Positions 34,801-46,715 of a DNA stretch of 64,000 bases are shown in pieces; position 1 is the first letter of the stretch; every line of letters starts with the position of its first letter. The position numbers were made by a program, and so were the translations under genes. Location of the stretch: contig CM060912.1 of assembly GCA_030737875.1 (NCBI GenBank), forward strand, positions 203,311,231 through 203,375,230, read 5' to 3'. Source of the stretch: Allium sativum. Lineage: Eukaryota; Streptophyta; Magnoliopsida; Asparagales; Amaryllidaceae. Under the pieces are notes generated by a model. The model was not told where the DNA came from, ran no database searches, and saw only the letters and a program-made list of their open reading frames with translations.

Positions 34801-36153
34801 ATATTATACGAGTGTAATATAATGACATGGAAATATATTCTAGTTTGGAGTATAATCGGTTTGGGAATGATTGGGATATTTTGATATGGAAGTATATTCT
34901 ATTCTGAATATAAATGGGTTCGAAACAAAATATGATATTTTGATATGAAAGCGAACCTTTCAAATGTAAAAGAACCGACCGATGTGAAAGATGTAAGCGT
35001 TGGTTGTTAAAGAGACCGGAGTCGACATAAGGCATACTCTCTGTCAGTGTCGATACCACTTTGACAACTGTGAACGTTATGACGTATCCAGAATGAGTAT
35101 GATGACTTGAAGGCGATTATTAAATCGAAGAAGATGAACAATGACGAAATAGCCCTGACCTTCGGGTCAGAATTGAAATGACTAAAACAGGAGCTATACC
35201 GTGACTAATTGAGGTTAGCGCCTTTGATCGGACACACTTCTTCGATGCTATTTATATGACTATGATGATGATGATTTGGGCCCATTTAATTTTATGATTA
35301 TGGGAGTGTGTTCCGAGGTGGGCGGTAGTGGCTGCTATGCGTTACCACCGGTCCGGGAGTGCAATTGGTAGAATCCTACCCTGGGCATTGCCTCGAGTGC
35401 CTTGTCATATATATCCTTATCGAGCCCCATACGATTTTGATTTAGCATTGACTTCTATGGAGTGCCCTCTGATAACACCAATACGGTGAATTTACGGTAC
35501 TGTATAGACTGTTGATGCCTATAAACGGCGTAAGGGTAATATGGTAATCCCGCTTACGCTATTTTCAGTATTTATATTTTATTGGATAGACACTATCATA
35601 ATAGCGTACTATATTATGTATGTATTAGTTTAACGGATCCTTGAGAGATGGAAACCCCGTAACATCTCTTGAGTTACTGCACCCATGACACTGATGTTAT
35701 TTCACATTTTAATTTGACTAATATGAGAATGATTTAGTGCTGATCCGAGTGTTTGTTGTGTTTTCTTTTTTGCAATACGCTCGGGTCAGCAGACGTTGCA
35801 GTTACTGAAGATGACTGTGCTTTGGAGATCGAAGACGAAGATTTGGTATATCTATTATCTATACATATGTATATCCGCTGCATTATTTTTCCGCTGCTTA
35901 TTATGTACAGCTGTATGTATATGTAACTCTGATAATCATTGAAGGTTATAGTCAATGTATATATATTTCAACTGCTTTTAACTGCTATTTGTTATTATAT
36001 GTTGTCCTTCCGCTGTGAGATTCTGTTATTGTCTTTTCTCTTCTTTCTTTCTTTTTCTTCTTTTCCCCAATAACTACCTGCATTTGAGATTTGTTTGGGT
36101 CGACATGTGTGGCTTATTGTCGATTTGAACGGTCAAGAATTTGGGTCGTTACA
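31890..36153 (+). repeat. LARD 3' LTR, 4264 bp
   Basis: It starts TGTAACATCCC and ends GGGTCGTTACA, followed by the GGAGG duplication. TATAAATT is at 32584-32591 and the donor CAAAG/GTGAGT at 33476. It lacks one ATTAATTA-type 4-base unit and has one longer A-run and one extra TA relative to the 5' copy. Confidence 0.95.
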
Positions 36154-36894
36154 GGAGGATAAAGGAATCATCGATTTGTAACATATAGAATTATGCAAAG
36201 TATTAAGTAACTTGCTAAATTATCAATTTTGTCCCTAATAGACGTTCTCCAATATAAATTTGTATCCCCAAAGGATCAAAAGGTGTAAATCACAATGGAA
36301 AATGTGGTATAAAAGTCAGTTAAAAATATATTTGGAGTAAGTCATAAAGATGCAAAATAAAGGAGGTGAGTGTTCCTGAAGAAACATATAAAGGTGCTTT
36401 GAAAGATACCCATGACATGATTGTCAAAATAACCCCAGAAGTGGTTTAGGTACCTAAAGCATGATAAGTTTTGACATCTCAATAAATTATGTATAGAACT
36501 GATAAGAAATAATCATCTATGATAAATTAATAAATAATAAAGCGCTTATATTTATAAATGGATTAAAAATCCCATATTAGAGAGAAACATGATTGGCCAT
36601 CGTGAAATTCTCCTAAATAAGATATATGGACCTGTAGTCCATAAGATATGAACCTGTAGTTCATAAGATAAAAATAGAAATATATATAATGACAAAAGCA
36701 CATGAAAGTTACTGAAGCACCATAGAGTGTCAACAACATGTTAAGTGCCATGAGCATTGTATTTTTTAGAGATAATTGAATAGATTAAAGTGTTTAAAAC
36801 GCTTACAATACCCTGAAGGTATAAACGATGAAAGTATACAAATTCCAAAAGAATTTAAATAACTTTGGTAGTGATAAAGAGCAAGAAATGTAGA

Positions 36895-37270
36895 TTACAA
36901 CATTCTTTTAAGTATTGCTGTGATGAAAATCTTGAAATAATTCATGATGGGTAGATCACTTCCTGCTTTCAAGAATTGTTGTAATGAAACTCTTAATATC
37001 CATTGAAGTGGTAGTTGCAATATGCAAAAATTATTATAATATATAAGTTCCTGAAGAACATTAATAACATTTGTTATTATAAAGAATACCAAGAACATGG
37101 ATGATAGATTGCAACATTCTTCTAAGTATTGTTGTAATGAAAACCTTGATATACTTCAAGGTGAGTAGATTAATTCCTGCTTAGTGTTGTAATAAAAATC
37201 TTTATATACTTCATTCTTCTAGGTATTGTTGTAATGAAAATCTTGATATACTTCAAGAAGAGTAGATTAC
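36895..37270 (+). repeat. Degenerate tandem repeats of about 100 bp
   Basis: ACATTCTTCTAAGTATTGTTGTAATGAAAA-like units followed by CTTGATATACTTCAAG and a TTCCTGCTTA phrase occur about four times (starts near 36899, 37110, 37200 and intermediate partial copies). They are noncoding. Confidence 0.7.
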
Positions 37271-37566
37271 TTCCTGCTTAGTAATGGAAGTTGTCTTATT
37301 CATCAAATATGTATTGCAACATGTAAGTCCGATTGAAACAGAAAATTATAAGCACCTGAAGTGTATTCATAAATGAATATTAGTAACATACAAATCACAA
37401 AAGGAAGGCGTTTTAAATAAGAAAACACATGCCTGAAGCATGGAAATGCACATGAAGTTTTAAAAGAAAAACTTCATTAAGAAGTATTTGTAAGCAATTT
37501 AAGTTATTGGAAGAAGAATACGAATTCATAGGAAATTATTAAATCTGGGGGAGCATCCATAAGTAT

Positions 37567-38560
37567 GATATAATGGACTCTTTTTCCTTAACTAAGTTTT
37601 TCCCTACTGGGTTTTCTTAGTAAGGTTTTAATGAGGCATGGGTCATGATCCAGAAGTATCAACCCAAAAGTAACATACAAAAATAAGTTATAATGTACTC
37701 TTTTTCCTTATTTAAGATTTTTCCCACTGGGTTTTTCTTATTAAGGTTTTAATGAGGCATTACATTGATCCAGAAGTATCATACTACTTTTGACGTAGTA
37801 AATATGACATTGTATATTGTACTCTTTTTTCTTCACTAAGATTTTTCCCATTGGGTTTTTCTTAGTAAGGTTTTGACGAGGCAACATTTTGATCCAAAAG
37901 TATCAAACATCTATTGATGCAGTAAACTATTATTTATGAAGAAGACAAGGCAGTTTGCATGAATCAGATTCAAGTGAATTATATCAAGGGTGATAGGATG
38001 GAGCAAATTTCTTCTAAAATTCTCTTCACACATGAATGAAAGGATAACAAGAATGAGGAGAAACAAATTCAGTTCAAGAAAAGCGGGTAGATCTGTTCTC
38101 AAAGGCAATTTCCAAACCAACATTCCAGAAGATGATGTACAAAATTGGCATGCGTCGACTACATCAATAGACTAATTGAACAATGAGAAATAAATAAGGG
38201 GGAACATTTAAAATTATGCTATATGCACTCTTTTCCTTCACTAATATTTTTCCTACTGGGTTTTTGTTAGTAAGGTTTTTAATGGGGCATTATCTTGATC
38301 CTGAAGTATCAACCCTTACGGTAACATTATAAAACATGTTACCTAAAGATGAAATAAATTTGCATTCTTTTCCTTGTTTATGATTTTTCCCACAGTGTTT
38401 TTCATAAAAAGTTTTTTAATGAGGCATTGGTTTGATCCTGAAGCATCAAACTCCTTTAAGGAATATCATTTTAATATGATATTCATAATGTCAAATGTTG
38501 CGTACTATTTTTCTCGTTCAAGGTTTTCCCATTGGGTTTTCTTGATAGAATTTTGAAGGC
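37567..38560 (+). repeat. Repeated copia 3' motif block, about six copies
   Basis: The phrase TACTCTTTTTCCTTA...TTTTTCCCACTGGGTTTTTCTTA...AAGGTTTTAATGAGGCA occurs near 37570, 37690, 37815, 38222, 38360 and 38503. The first five are followed by GATCC(A/T)GAAGTATCAA-like sequence. Blocks of this kind lie just upstream of the 3' LTR in many plant copia elements. The function is unknown. Confidence 0.8.
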
Positions 38561-38705
38561 AACAAACAATAGTCGTATCGACTGAATGGATATATGCAAG
38601 CAAGATAATAGTAAGGGGAGCAATCGTCATATATATTTTAAAAGGGACAACTTCAAGTTAGCAGAGCATTCAAGATTTTGAAGAGGCATATTCAAGGGGG
38701 AGTGC

Positions 38706-38939
38706 TGTAATATATAAGAGTGAATATGCTTTTGTGATATTATATTTAGTCCCACATCATGGGGATAAGTTTAACATTAGCTCCAAAGCCTATATATAAA
38801 GGAGCCAATGTAATAGAAATGTACATAGTTGAAGTAATAGAAATAAAAAGTCTCTCCCCTATCTTTTCTGTTTTCTCTAATGTTTTTCTGTTTAATATAT
38901 GTTTTGTTTTATTTTATAACATTATAACATATTTTAACA
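38706..38939 (+). repeat. Putative copia 3' LTR, about 234 bp
   Basis: It starts TGTAATATATAAGAG right after AAGGGGGAGTGC. It contains TATATATAAAGGAGCC (about 38791-38806) as a TATA box and GAAATAAAAAG as a possible poly(A) signal, and is placed to end TTTTAACA. The right end is uncertain because TTATAACA-like words repeat there. Confidence 0.6.
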
Positions 38940-39772
38940 TCTCTTATTTTTATTTTTAACATATCTACACTAAAATTTACAATTTGTGCTAAAAATGAAA
39001 ATTTTACTTTTCTTTTACACTAATAAACCATTTTAAACTTTAAAATGTTCACATACACTATTTTGACATAAATAAAATTCCAAACGCACAATAATTATTT
39101 TATCACACACAAATATTTTCCAATGATATTTATATGTTTGTAATATTAATTTCTACATAAGTTTTATTCAATATACAAATCTTTCCTCAATTTCATCATT
39201 TGTTCGTTTATTGAAATTTTAAATAATAAACTCTTGGGAATTGAGTAAATTCCTATTTATTAACAATTACACACATAATAAAGTTTTCAAAATTCCATTT
39301 TCAACAATTACCAATTATATTTACATAATATTGAATACTAGAACCCAACTTATTCCAAAATCTCCATATTAACACCAAATATACACTAATTTCCCAAATT
39401 TTACTCAAGAGACATGATTAAGCTTATTTACAAAAGCTTATTTCAGCCCAACATGCCTTTTCACAAAATTCCATTTTAACCATTTTTAAATGATTAAATA
39501 ATATCTAAATCAAATTTTCCATAAAATTTATTCTTAAAACCTACATTTAATGATCATATACTGATTGGAATATTTTTTCTTATTACTCCAAATAGATTTA
39601 ATTTATTCCAATATGCACAATTTTCTATGAAATCTCAAATTATTTATTTTCTCGTCTTAAATTATTATACGAGCTAGGCTTTTGAACTCATATTTTGTTC
39701 TTCTTAGTTTAAAATGCAAAGAACACACTATACTTTGTTTAACTCAAGTATCGAATAATCCGGGTAGTTACA
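38940..39772 (-). repeat. LTR-like fragment, minus orientation
   Basis: The right edge reads GGGTAGTTACA on the plus strand, that is TGTAACTACCC on the minus strand, an LTR start of the same kind as the others here. The body is AT-rich and noncoding. CATCT occurs on both sides (38938-38942 and 39773-39777), but the left edge lacks a CA-type LTR end, so this may be a truncated LTR. Confidence 0.3.
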
Positions 39773-39777
39773 CATCT

Positions 39778-42700
39778 TGTAACGACCCTGCCGTTATACC
39801 CATATTATTAAAAAAACATTATAAATGATGTTTTTTATTAACATGGAGACTACAGTTTGTTAGGGGTTAACAAATGTGAATATAACTTCAAACCAACACT
39901 GACACATCACACTTACCGTATTATTTAGTTTCAAAATGAATTTTTGATGTGAGAAGTCTTAGTTTCAAATAATAAGAACAAAAGTTTCTCAAATAAAAAT
40001 AGTATAACACATACAATAATTATCACTGATTGCATCTGACTAATACATATCTATAAGATTTTAGAGTTTACAGATATACATAAAGCCCACATAAAATACA
40101 TTTATTACAAGTCATTAACTTAAATTGCGCATCTTAGATGTATACACATGATCCTAAGCGAACTCTATTAGAATGTTTAATGGTTTAATTTCTTTCTGTC
40201 AAGCTTACCCAAATCCATTTGTCCAGTAACCTGAAAAATCTTAGCATGACCCGAGTACATAAAATACACGGTCAAACTACTTATAATATCTAAAGGGATA
40301 AAGGGAAATATAATTCAAGGTTATATGGTAAAACAAATCCAGATTTATTATATATTAAATTAACTCAGAACACATTGCATGATACATGAATATTTAAACA
40401 AGGGATAAATCAGTTAACTCAAACTAGTTAGTTTGTACATGACTAATGAATCATGATGTCACATAAAGAATAATTCCTTTTAATTGAAGAGGAATAATAT
40501 AAACTCTACTCAAAGAGTGAATCTTAAGGTAGGTTCACATATTTAACATATAAGTATATATAAGAGATTATTGCACAAATATAGATGTTCCCATTGGTAT
40601 TAATTACCTAAATCTTAAGGCTATAGTTTATAGAACATAGCCATAGAAGACACAAGATAGAAACCATATAAGTCACAATATATGAAACTTGGTTAAGGTT
40701 CAAAAACATAGAAATGTAATCACTATACATGTAAATCAATAGACAGCTCTCAGGCTATGTATATAATATAAATATCAACAAAATGGTATGGTGAAAACAT
40801 TTAGAAAATGCTAATTCGATAAATGTCAAATATTAAAATCTAAAAATAACACAAAAGTTGGATTTAAATCATAGATGGCGAGTCTAAGTTAGGCTTATAC
40901 ATGCATAACACAGATGACTGAAGCCTACTAAGTACTATTATATAAATATGGCGCCAAACACAGGTGACCTAAAAGGTCTAACACAGATGACTCGAAGGTC
41001 TAGCAAAGATGGCCCAATAGCCTGACACAGATAACTTGATGGTTCAGTACTGGCAGTACCACATAATATGTCTCAAACTTCCAAATAGTAACCCAAATAC
41101 TGGTATTAGTGTGTCCAATAACATACATTCTCACTTATCAGTTTACTATCCGTCAACTAATTCCACACTAAAATAGACTTGATCGGACAAGCCTGAAGTT
41201 AACCGATATAATGAATTTATATGTCTTATACCACATGGTTTACTACATCGTTTAAGTCACACTCTCCTTCTTTCAAATAATGCAAAAACGTGAAGTTTTC
41301 ATAAGAAAATGTACTTCGAGAAAACTAGTTTTAAAATGGTTTTGTAAACAATTTGGAAATCATTTCTTTAAAAATCTCTATATAATTTAGATTGCATATT
41401 TATTTATAGCTTTAGAATAATTTTATTTATGTTAATATATGTAAGAAATATTTAATTTAAATCAAAATTCTTTAGAAACTGATTTAGAAAATGCATGCAT
41501 GAAATAAAAAATAATTCAATTGAAACCCATCAAATTCGGTATACAAAAAACGCATAGAAAACTGTCATTTCGCTACATGAATTGAGAACGAATGTCGGCT
41601 CCATAATATAAGATTAAGCCTTTTGGAAGAAACTCAAAAAGGATACATGAAACACAAAATATTGCAGTTGAAACTAGGAAAGAATGCAACAAAACACACA
41701 CAAATACACACACAAGTGCCGAACAGTACATAGTCAACCAATTCATCCATCGAACAAATTGAATCCATAACACACAATTTATTTCATTTTATTAAATCTA
41801 ATCATTACTAAAAATTCTGCGCAGTTCACAAGCAATTAATAAGTCAAGCAAACATGTGATAGGAATAATTGAATAGATATAGTAGAGTGAATTACAACTA
41901 ACACATCAACGAGTTCACTTATCATACTAATTGAATACATAGCATGAAGTTTATTCCAATTATTCTGGTTAATTAATTCACATGCAACTAATGTCCATTG
42001 AGATATATAATTAGGGCAGAAGATGAAAATCTAAATTCGTATAATAGAGAGAGTAGAGTGAGTTGAAGTAACTTGATGATTCAAGGAATTGAGTAACACA
42101 TGCTCAGCTCAAAGTGGATGATTAACAACCATTGTTATCTAGATGTTCCCTTTCAAAATTTGCTATCCGATGCTAATAGCTCCGCCCCAGATCTAGTGAC
42201 TACTTTAATAGATTACTGCTATGTCCATTCCTCGGTCGTTGGCTTGACTACCTATACATCGCTAGCCAAGTCACATTTCCCTCATCTCAAATGAGAACTC
42301 CTTCCTGACAATGTAGCCCAAATCCATCGCCTCCTTTAACCAAAATGCATGCGCCACCTCGTCGATGCTGCATTCATAGTGCTGCCCGAGTCAAGACCAA
42401 AATCAAATAGTGTGCGAATGAGCGTGCTTCAGGTTGGGCATTAATTGCAAGATCCTTTTGTCAGGCTTACGCTTCCCTTCTCATCCAAGTCTTCACTGAG
42501 AAAGCATGGCATCACCATTTTTAATGGTTTTAAGAATTAGGTTAAAAGAGGGCATAATGTTTTCTTTTTAAGAGTAACCAGTTTTAGGAGCTGATGAAGG
42601 TAGAAAATGATAAGGGATAAGGTATATTAGATAATGGGCCAAGTAAGGTTTGATCCAAAGGCCCATAAATATGTTCAGTTTATTTTTTTTATCGCTAGTA
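39778..42700 (-). repeat. Putative gypsy LTR related to element B, minus orientation
   Basis: It begins TGTAACGACCCTGCC, compare TGTAACACCCCGCC in element B. Its first kilobase shows similar short motifs (ACCTGAAAAATCTTAGCATGAC, repeated ACACAGATGAC and GGTCTA words near 40913-41040). 42100-42530 is GC-richer and may be U3 or interior. No primer site or polypurine tract was found, so the right end is arbitrary. No coding was confirmed. Confidence 0.35.
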
Positions 42701-42736
42701 TCTAAATTAAATTTCAAACTAATTTACCTTTCAATT

Positions 42737-42739
<3 letters not shown>

Positions 42740-42782
<43 letters not shown>
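42740..42782. repeat. (TA)n microsatellite
   Basis: About 43 bases of uninterrupted TA dinucleotides. Confidence 0.97.
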
Positions 42783-42784
<2 letters not shown>

Positions 42785-42989
42785 CGATAACGATACAACA
42801 TCATTCACTTCAACACTAATACTATATCTAATTTGATATATTTCCTAAAAGGTACTTATTAATTAATTCAAATTGTTAAAATAAATATCTTTTATTGTTA
42901 GATAGATTTCAATTAATATAAAAAGTAAGTTTCAAATAATAGTTATCAAAATCCAAACATATATATTTTTATTTACTTACCTCTTCAAA

Positions 42990-43627
42990 AACATGGTTGT
43001 TAAAACATGGATCTTTTCAGCCTTGTTCTCCCTCTTCTCCCAGAGATGGAATGATACTGGAGGTGATGGCGGTGGCTCGTTACAAGAGGTAGCTCGTACT
43101 GTGGTGAAATTGGTGTCGAAGGCCGTGGATCGTTGGTATTACATTAATTTTCTTTATGGTATAATATATATAGTCATGATTTATTACATATTTGTTTCAC
43201 ATTTTTAACCTGGGATTTCATGTTTGAACCATCCAATATTATTCTTTCTATTTCTCATGATGCATACACGAGCAAGATGACTTCGTGTTAACCCAAGTGG
43301 AGCAAGATCCCAACACCAGTTAGAGATAGCATTTGGTAGGACTTCCTTGTAAGTGAAATTTGTAAATCATTATACATCAGAAACTTATATTTCGCACATT
43401 ATTTATAAATGTATAACTTTCATTAATTTTCTCAACTTGTAGGGTGCCATGGATTTAGAGAATGATACTAACGTTGAGATAGTCAAGCAACATTAGAACA
43501 ACAATTAACAAAAAATTATTGATATAACATGTTTGGCATAAAAAAGCCAAGATAAAACCCAACTGGGTGGGTGTTGGTGTATTAGATTCATGAATTAAAT
43601 GGTGGAGCGGTCCAAAGTTCAAGGTAA
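42990..43627 (+). pseudogene. TNP1-like (Ptta/En/Spm) transposon gene, first part
   Basis: Scraps of a CACTA-element protein are readable in order. A motif with WSKIPTPVRDSIW lies at 43298-43336 and is followed by an in-frame TAG. Then, from about 43553, comes KPNWVGVGVLDS, a stop, and IKWWSGPKFK. Plant TNP1-like proteins carry I-P-x-x-x-R-x-x-x-W and a later W-x-x-P-x-F in that order. These proteins bind subterminal repeats of CACTA elements in the nucleus. The gene is interrupted at 43628 by another CACTA element and resumes at 46140. Stops and frame changes show it is dead. Confidence 0.6.
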
Positions 43628-43644
43628 AACTACAAGAAAAAGTC

Positions 43645-43870
43645 ACATAGACATCGGCTAAAAGACGATGTCCTCGTTTTTCTGGAGCGATGTCTTTGTC
43701 TGTGATGTCTAAAGTACCCCTTTTTACATCAGTTAAAAGACGATGTCAAAGCAGCTTTAAGACATCATAAATTAATTAATTAATTATTGTAATAAGTATT
43801 TTACTATATCAGCTTTTGACTGATGTCTATAATGGGTTTATATTGATGTCTATAATGGCTTGTTTATGTT
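43645..43870. repeat. Left subterminal repeats of the 2.5-kb CACTA element
   Basis: ACATC(G/A)G(C/T)TAAAAGACGATGTC occurs twice and can form hairpins. TGATGTCTATAATGG occurs twice. These match the right-end words in inverted orientation and are the probable binding sites of a TNP1-like protein. Confidence 0.8.
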
Positions 43871-45599
43871 GTTTTCTCATCTCATATACAGAAATAAATA
43901 TTTATTAAATGAAATACTATTGCACATAATTTAATATTCAAACGGTATTTTTATTTAGTTAAATATTTTATTTCAACATATGAAATAGCACAAATTTCTG
44001 ACTCCAACTATTTTACATTCACATTTCTCATACATAATTCAATACATTACACAGTCAGTTTTACATTGCTACCTCACTACAATACTCATCACTCTAGCTG
44101 ATTTGATCTTGATTTTCGTTGTCTAGCTTGTGCTCCATCTGTCCATTATTTTGTACCTGTCACGTACATTTCTAGAGCAATGATATAATATAATTTGAAC
44201 AGTAATTCAAGTCTACATGTCGCAGCAAGCATGACAAGTGACAGCCGAGTTTCTAACCCGAGGCATGATCAAAGCATCATAGATATGGAAATGGACTCAC
44301 AAGATTCACAACAAAACCAAGAACAAATTCTCATGTAACATGAACATCCCAGAATGAACATGAATCAACATAGCACAACAAGTTCAACACAACAAATAAC
44401 AACATGGGTGCAAAACAGAATGGCTTCGTCAAGTCTGGACTCAACAGTGAACATGAACATGGTGCTAGGTGAAACACAAGTGGTGAACAAAAGTAAACAA
44501 GCTACTGACAATAGAAAGTTCGAACTTGGATAGTACAAACAGCAGCTCAATGAGCTCAGTGTTAAAGCACAAATACACAACATATATGAGAGAGCATGAA
44601 CAAGATTGGTGAACTCATGTTGGAACAACAAAGTCAACAAGATGAAGTACACATTCCAGACTCGACATGGAAGACTCAACATGGGCTTGTGTACACAAAT
44701 ATATAAATAGCAAATGCTCAAATGACCAAGTGTAAGTGAACAACATGCAAGCATCAACAGATAAACTGAACATGAATCAGCATAGGGTCAAACATGGCAT
44801 AAACATGAAGAGTGCACACAACCAGCACCATGAACTTATGTGCACAGTTCAACCCAATAGAACTCAGCAAGCTCAATGAACAATAGAGCATGTACATGAA
44901 CCGGTGAAGCATCGGCCATAAATATGTTGCAACAAATCATGGCAACAATTCAAGCAATATCATATTTGAATTCATGGACTACAAATACATAGAAATCAAT
45001 TCATTCAGGCCGAATAATACCAATTTCCTAGCAAACAAATTTGGCAAAAAATCAAATCAAAATCCAATGTTTTTATAGGATTTTTATCCTATATAATACC
45101 CAATTCTTCACAGGCAATACAAGAATTCGAGCAAAGCAAAAAATTCGAAAGGGGCAAAAATCGTATACCTAATTTCCATTTCATTCTAGCTCGAGAAAGC
45201 CGCATCTTCAATTCGAAAAAAAAAGTTAGAAGCTTTCGACCGCAAGCCATATCAAATCGAAGACAAGAGGGAAATTGCAGTGGGTAGGATGGATCGCGAC
45301 TTCGATTTCCCCTTTTTTCTATACGAGGTTCGAATTTTGATTAAGGGAAGAAACGATTTCGATTCAATGAAGAAAGGGGAAGGGAATCACGATTTGGAAT
45401 GGGAAAGAAACGAGTTTGGTCTGTGTTGAGAAATAAAATGCGAAGGGGTGAAAAGTGAAGTGGGAGTGTTGAAACATGAAGAGGGAAATTGCTGATGATG
45501 TGGAAGAGGCTGATCGGAGGGTTTTGATGGTTGCGGATTAGGAGAAGTGATCAACAGTAGATATAGGAAATTATGGGTGGTGCGAATTGACAAGAAAAG

Positions 45600-46125
45600 C
45601 AAATTATGAGACCTTTAACATCACGCATGAAGCTGATGTAAATGATACATAGAAACTGATGTTAAAGCACATTTCAATTTATTTACTAATGTAAGATTTT
45701 TTCTAATTTGTATTTTGCTAAGAAACAAGATATACTATTTTTGTACAGGGCGCTACCCCCGGACCTCAATCCGGGACGTCAGCCGTCCAGTTTTTTGGGT
45801 ACAATCCATCTCAGCAATAATACATAATTTCACTATAAAATATAATTAAAAAATGTTAACTATAATTTACTAATTATTAATCATTAACAATAATACATTT
45901 AACAAGTGATGTAATAGACACCAGCTATTTTAATAAGTGATGTAATAGCCAAGATTTTTGGTATGGCCTAAGTTCAATTTTTTAAAAGTGTATTTAAGAC
46001 ATCATTCGTTCAATAAATCGATGTCTGAAAAACCAACAACATAACTTTAAAAATTATCGATGTTAAAAACATTTTGACATCAGTTGAATTTACAATCGAT
46101 GTTAAAACTGTGATGTTTATTCTAC
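45600..46125. repeat. Right subterminal repeats of the 2.5-kb CACTA element
   Basis: AGCTGATGTAAATGA, AACTGATGTTAAAG, AAGTGATGTAATAG (twice), AATCGATGTCTG and ATCGATGTTAAAA occur at irregular spacing. A short GC-rich block (45750-45800, CCCCCGGACCTCAATCCGGG) contains a CGGA/TCCGG hairpin. No coding was found. Confidence 0.75.
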
Positions 46126-46139
46126 TTTTTCTTGTAGTG

Positions 46140-46715
46140 TAATTTTAACATATCTTAGTTTAAATTGTTATATACAATTATATTATATTTGTAAAGCATA
46201 ATTTTCAAATTATATTTGCAAAAAGAGTCGTAGAGGAATAGGAATTAGAGCCCAATAACACATCGTGGTGGTTCCAAGTCGTTCCAGTATCATCACGAGG
46301 ACTTGGTAATATTATCACTTATGATTACAAGCCATTGTTATATTTTTATATTTTAAGTAACTTATGAACAATCAAATATTAAATACTATATATTACTTAA
46401 TTATTTTGATAAAGTTGCATGGGGGTCTTGTGTCTTTTTTGGATGTCTTTACTCACACCCATGCTATAAAGCAGACGGATGAGGCAGGCAAAGTGGTACA
46501 CCGATGGGATGATGAACAAAGCAGCAACTCCATATGTAAATATATTATAATTAATTAGTTTTAACTTGTATAATTAAGAACTAGAGTTATACTGCGTAAA
46601 ACTCGGTTGCATTTTGCACTATAATAATGGTTTCAGGAAGCATGAGTATGGCTTTTGGATGATACAAGATGGGCAGAGCTCACTGCGGCCGAGGGGGATG
46701 TTATATTCAAGTCTA
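46140..46715 (+). pseudogene. TNP1-like transposon gene, second part
   Basis: This continues the gene broken at 43627. Readable pieces in order are SRRGIGIRAQ and HRGGSKSFQYHHEDL near 46227-46308, and HGGLVSFLDVFTHTHAIKQT with a following VVHRWDD at 46418-46530. The start of a segment with ELTAAEGDVIF lies at about 46675-46712. Each has a counterpart in the minus-strand copy at 59343-60070. Intron-like AT-rich sequence lies between them. The last piece is cut at 46715 by the Helitron-like element, and its next codons are found at 54814. Frameshifts show it is a pseudogene. Confidence 0.65.

Larger units (their letters stand above)
24342..36153 (+). mobile_element. LARD-like non-autonomous LTR retrotransposon, structurally complete, 11.8 kb
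   Basis: Two LTRs of 4262 and 4264 bp bracket a 3286-bp interior. The 5-bp GGAGG occurs just outside both ends (24337-24341 and 36154-36158), a perfect target-site duplication. A tRNA-Met-type primer-binding site and a polypurine tract are in the correct places. No frame in the interior exceeds about 110 codons, and none resembles gag, protease, RT, RNase H or integrase. LTRs over 4 kb with a noncoding interior of about 3.5 kb define the LARD class first described in cereals. Its enzymes must come from another element, and element A is a candidate by shared motifs. Confidence 0.93.
36154..38939 (+). mobile_element. Decayed copia-type element, 3' part
   Basis: Translation near 36565-36650 gives scraps resembling the start of copia reverse transcriptase (REKHDWPS, compare R-Q-R-N-D-W-P-K-W; then KIYGPVVHK), broken by stops. 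There follow tandem degenerate blocks, the repeated CCCACTGGGTTTTTCTTA motif, a polypurine tract AAGGGGGAGTG (38694-38704) and a short LTR. The LARD inserted at the left edge of this remnant. The 5' LTR was not found. Confidence 0.5.
43628..46139 (+). mobile_element. Non-autonomous CACTA element, 2.5 kb
   Basis: The left end reads AACTACAAGAAAAAGT (first base A where C is usual) and the right end ACTTTTTCTTGTAGTG, its near-perfect inverted copy. TAA flanks both sides (43625-43627 and 46140-46142), the 3-bp duplication expected for CACTA. Subterminal repeats of the form GACATCGGCTAAAAGACGATGTC and ATCGATGTTAAAA cluster within about 250 bases of the left end and 550 bases of the right end. The interior has no TNP2 or TNP1 reading, so it depends on enzymes in trans. 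A frame of 130 codons on the minus strand (44365-44757) has no recognisable domain. Confidence 0.88.

Noticed and set aside
42100..42294. Protease-like reading near 42400 on the minus strand (a phrase like RTLFDFGLDSGS)
   Set aside because: The match to the gypsy protease motif is too short and out of pattern (no DSGA), so no protease was annotated.
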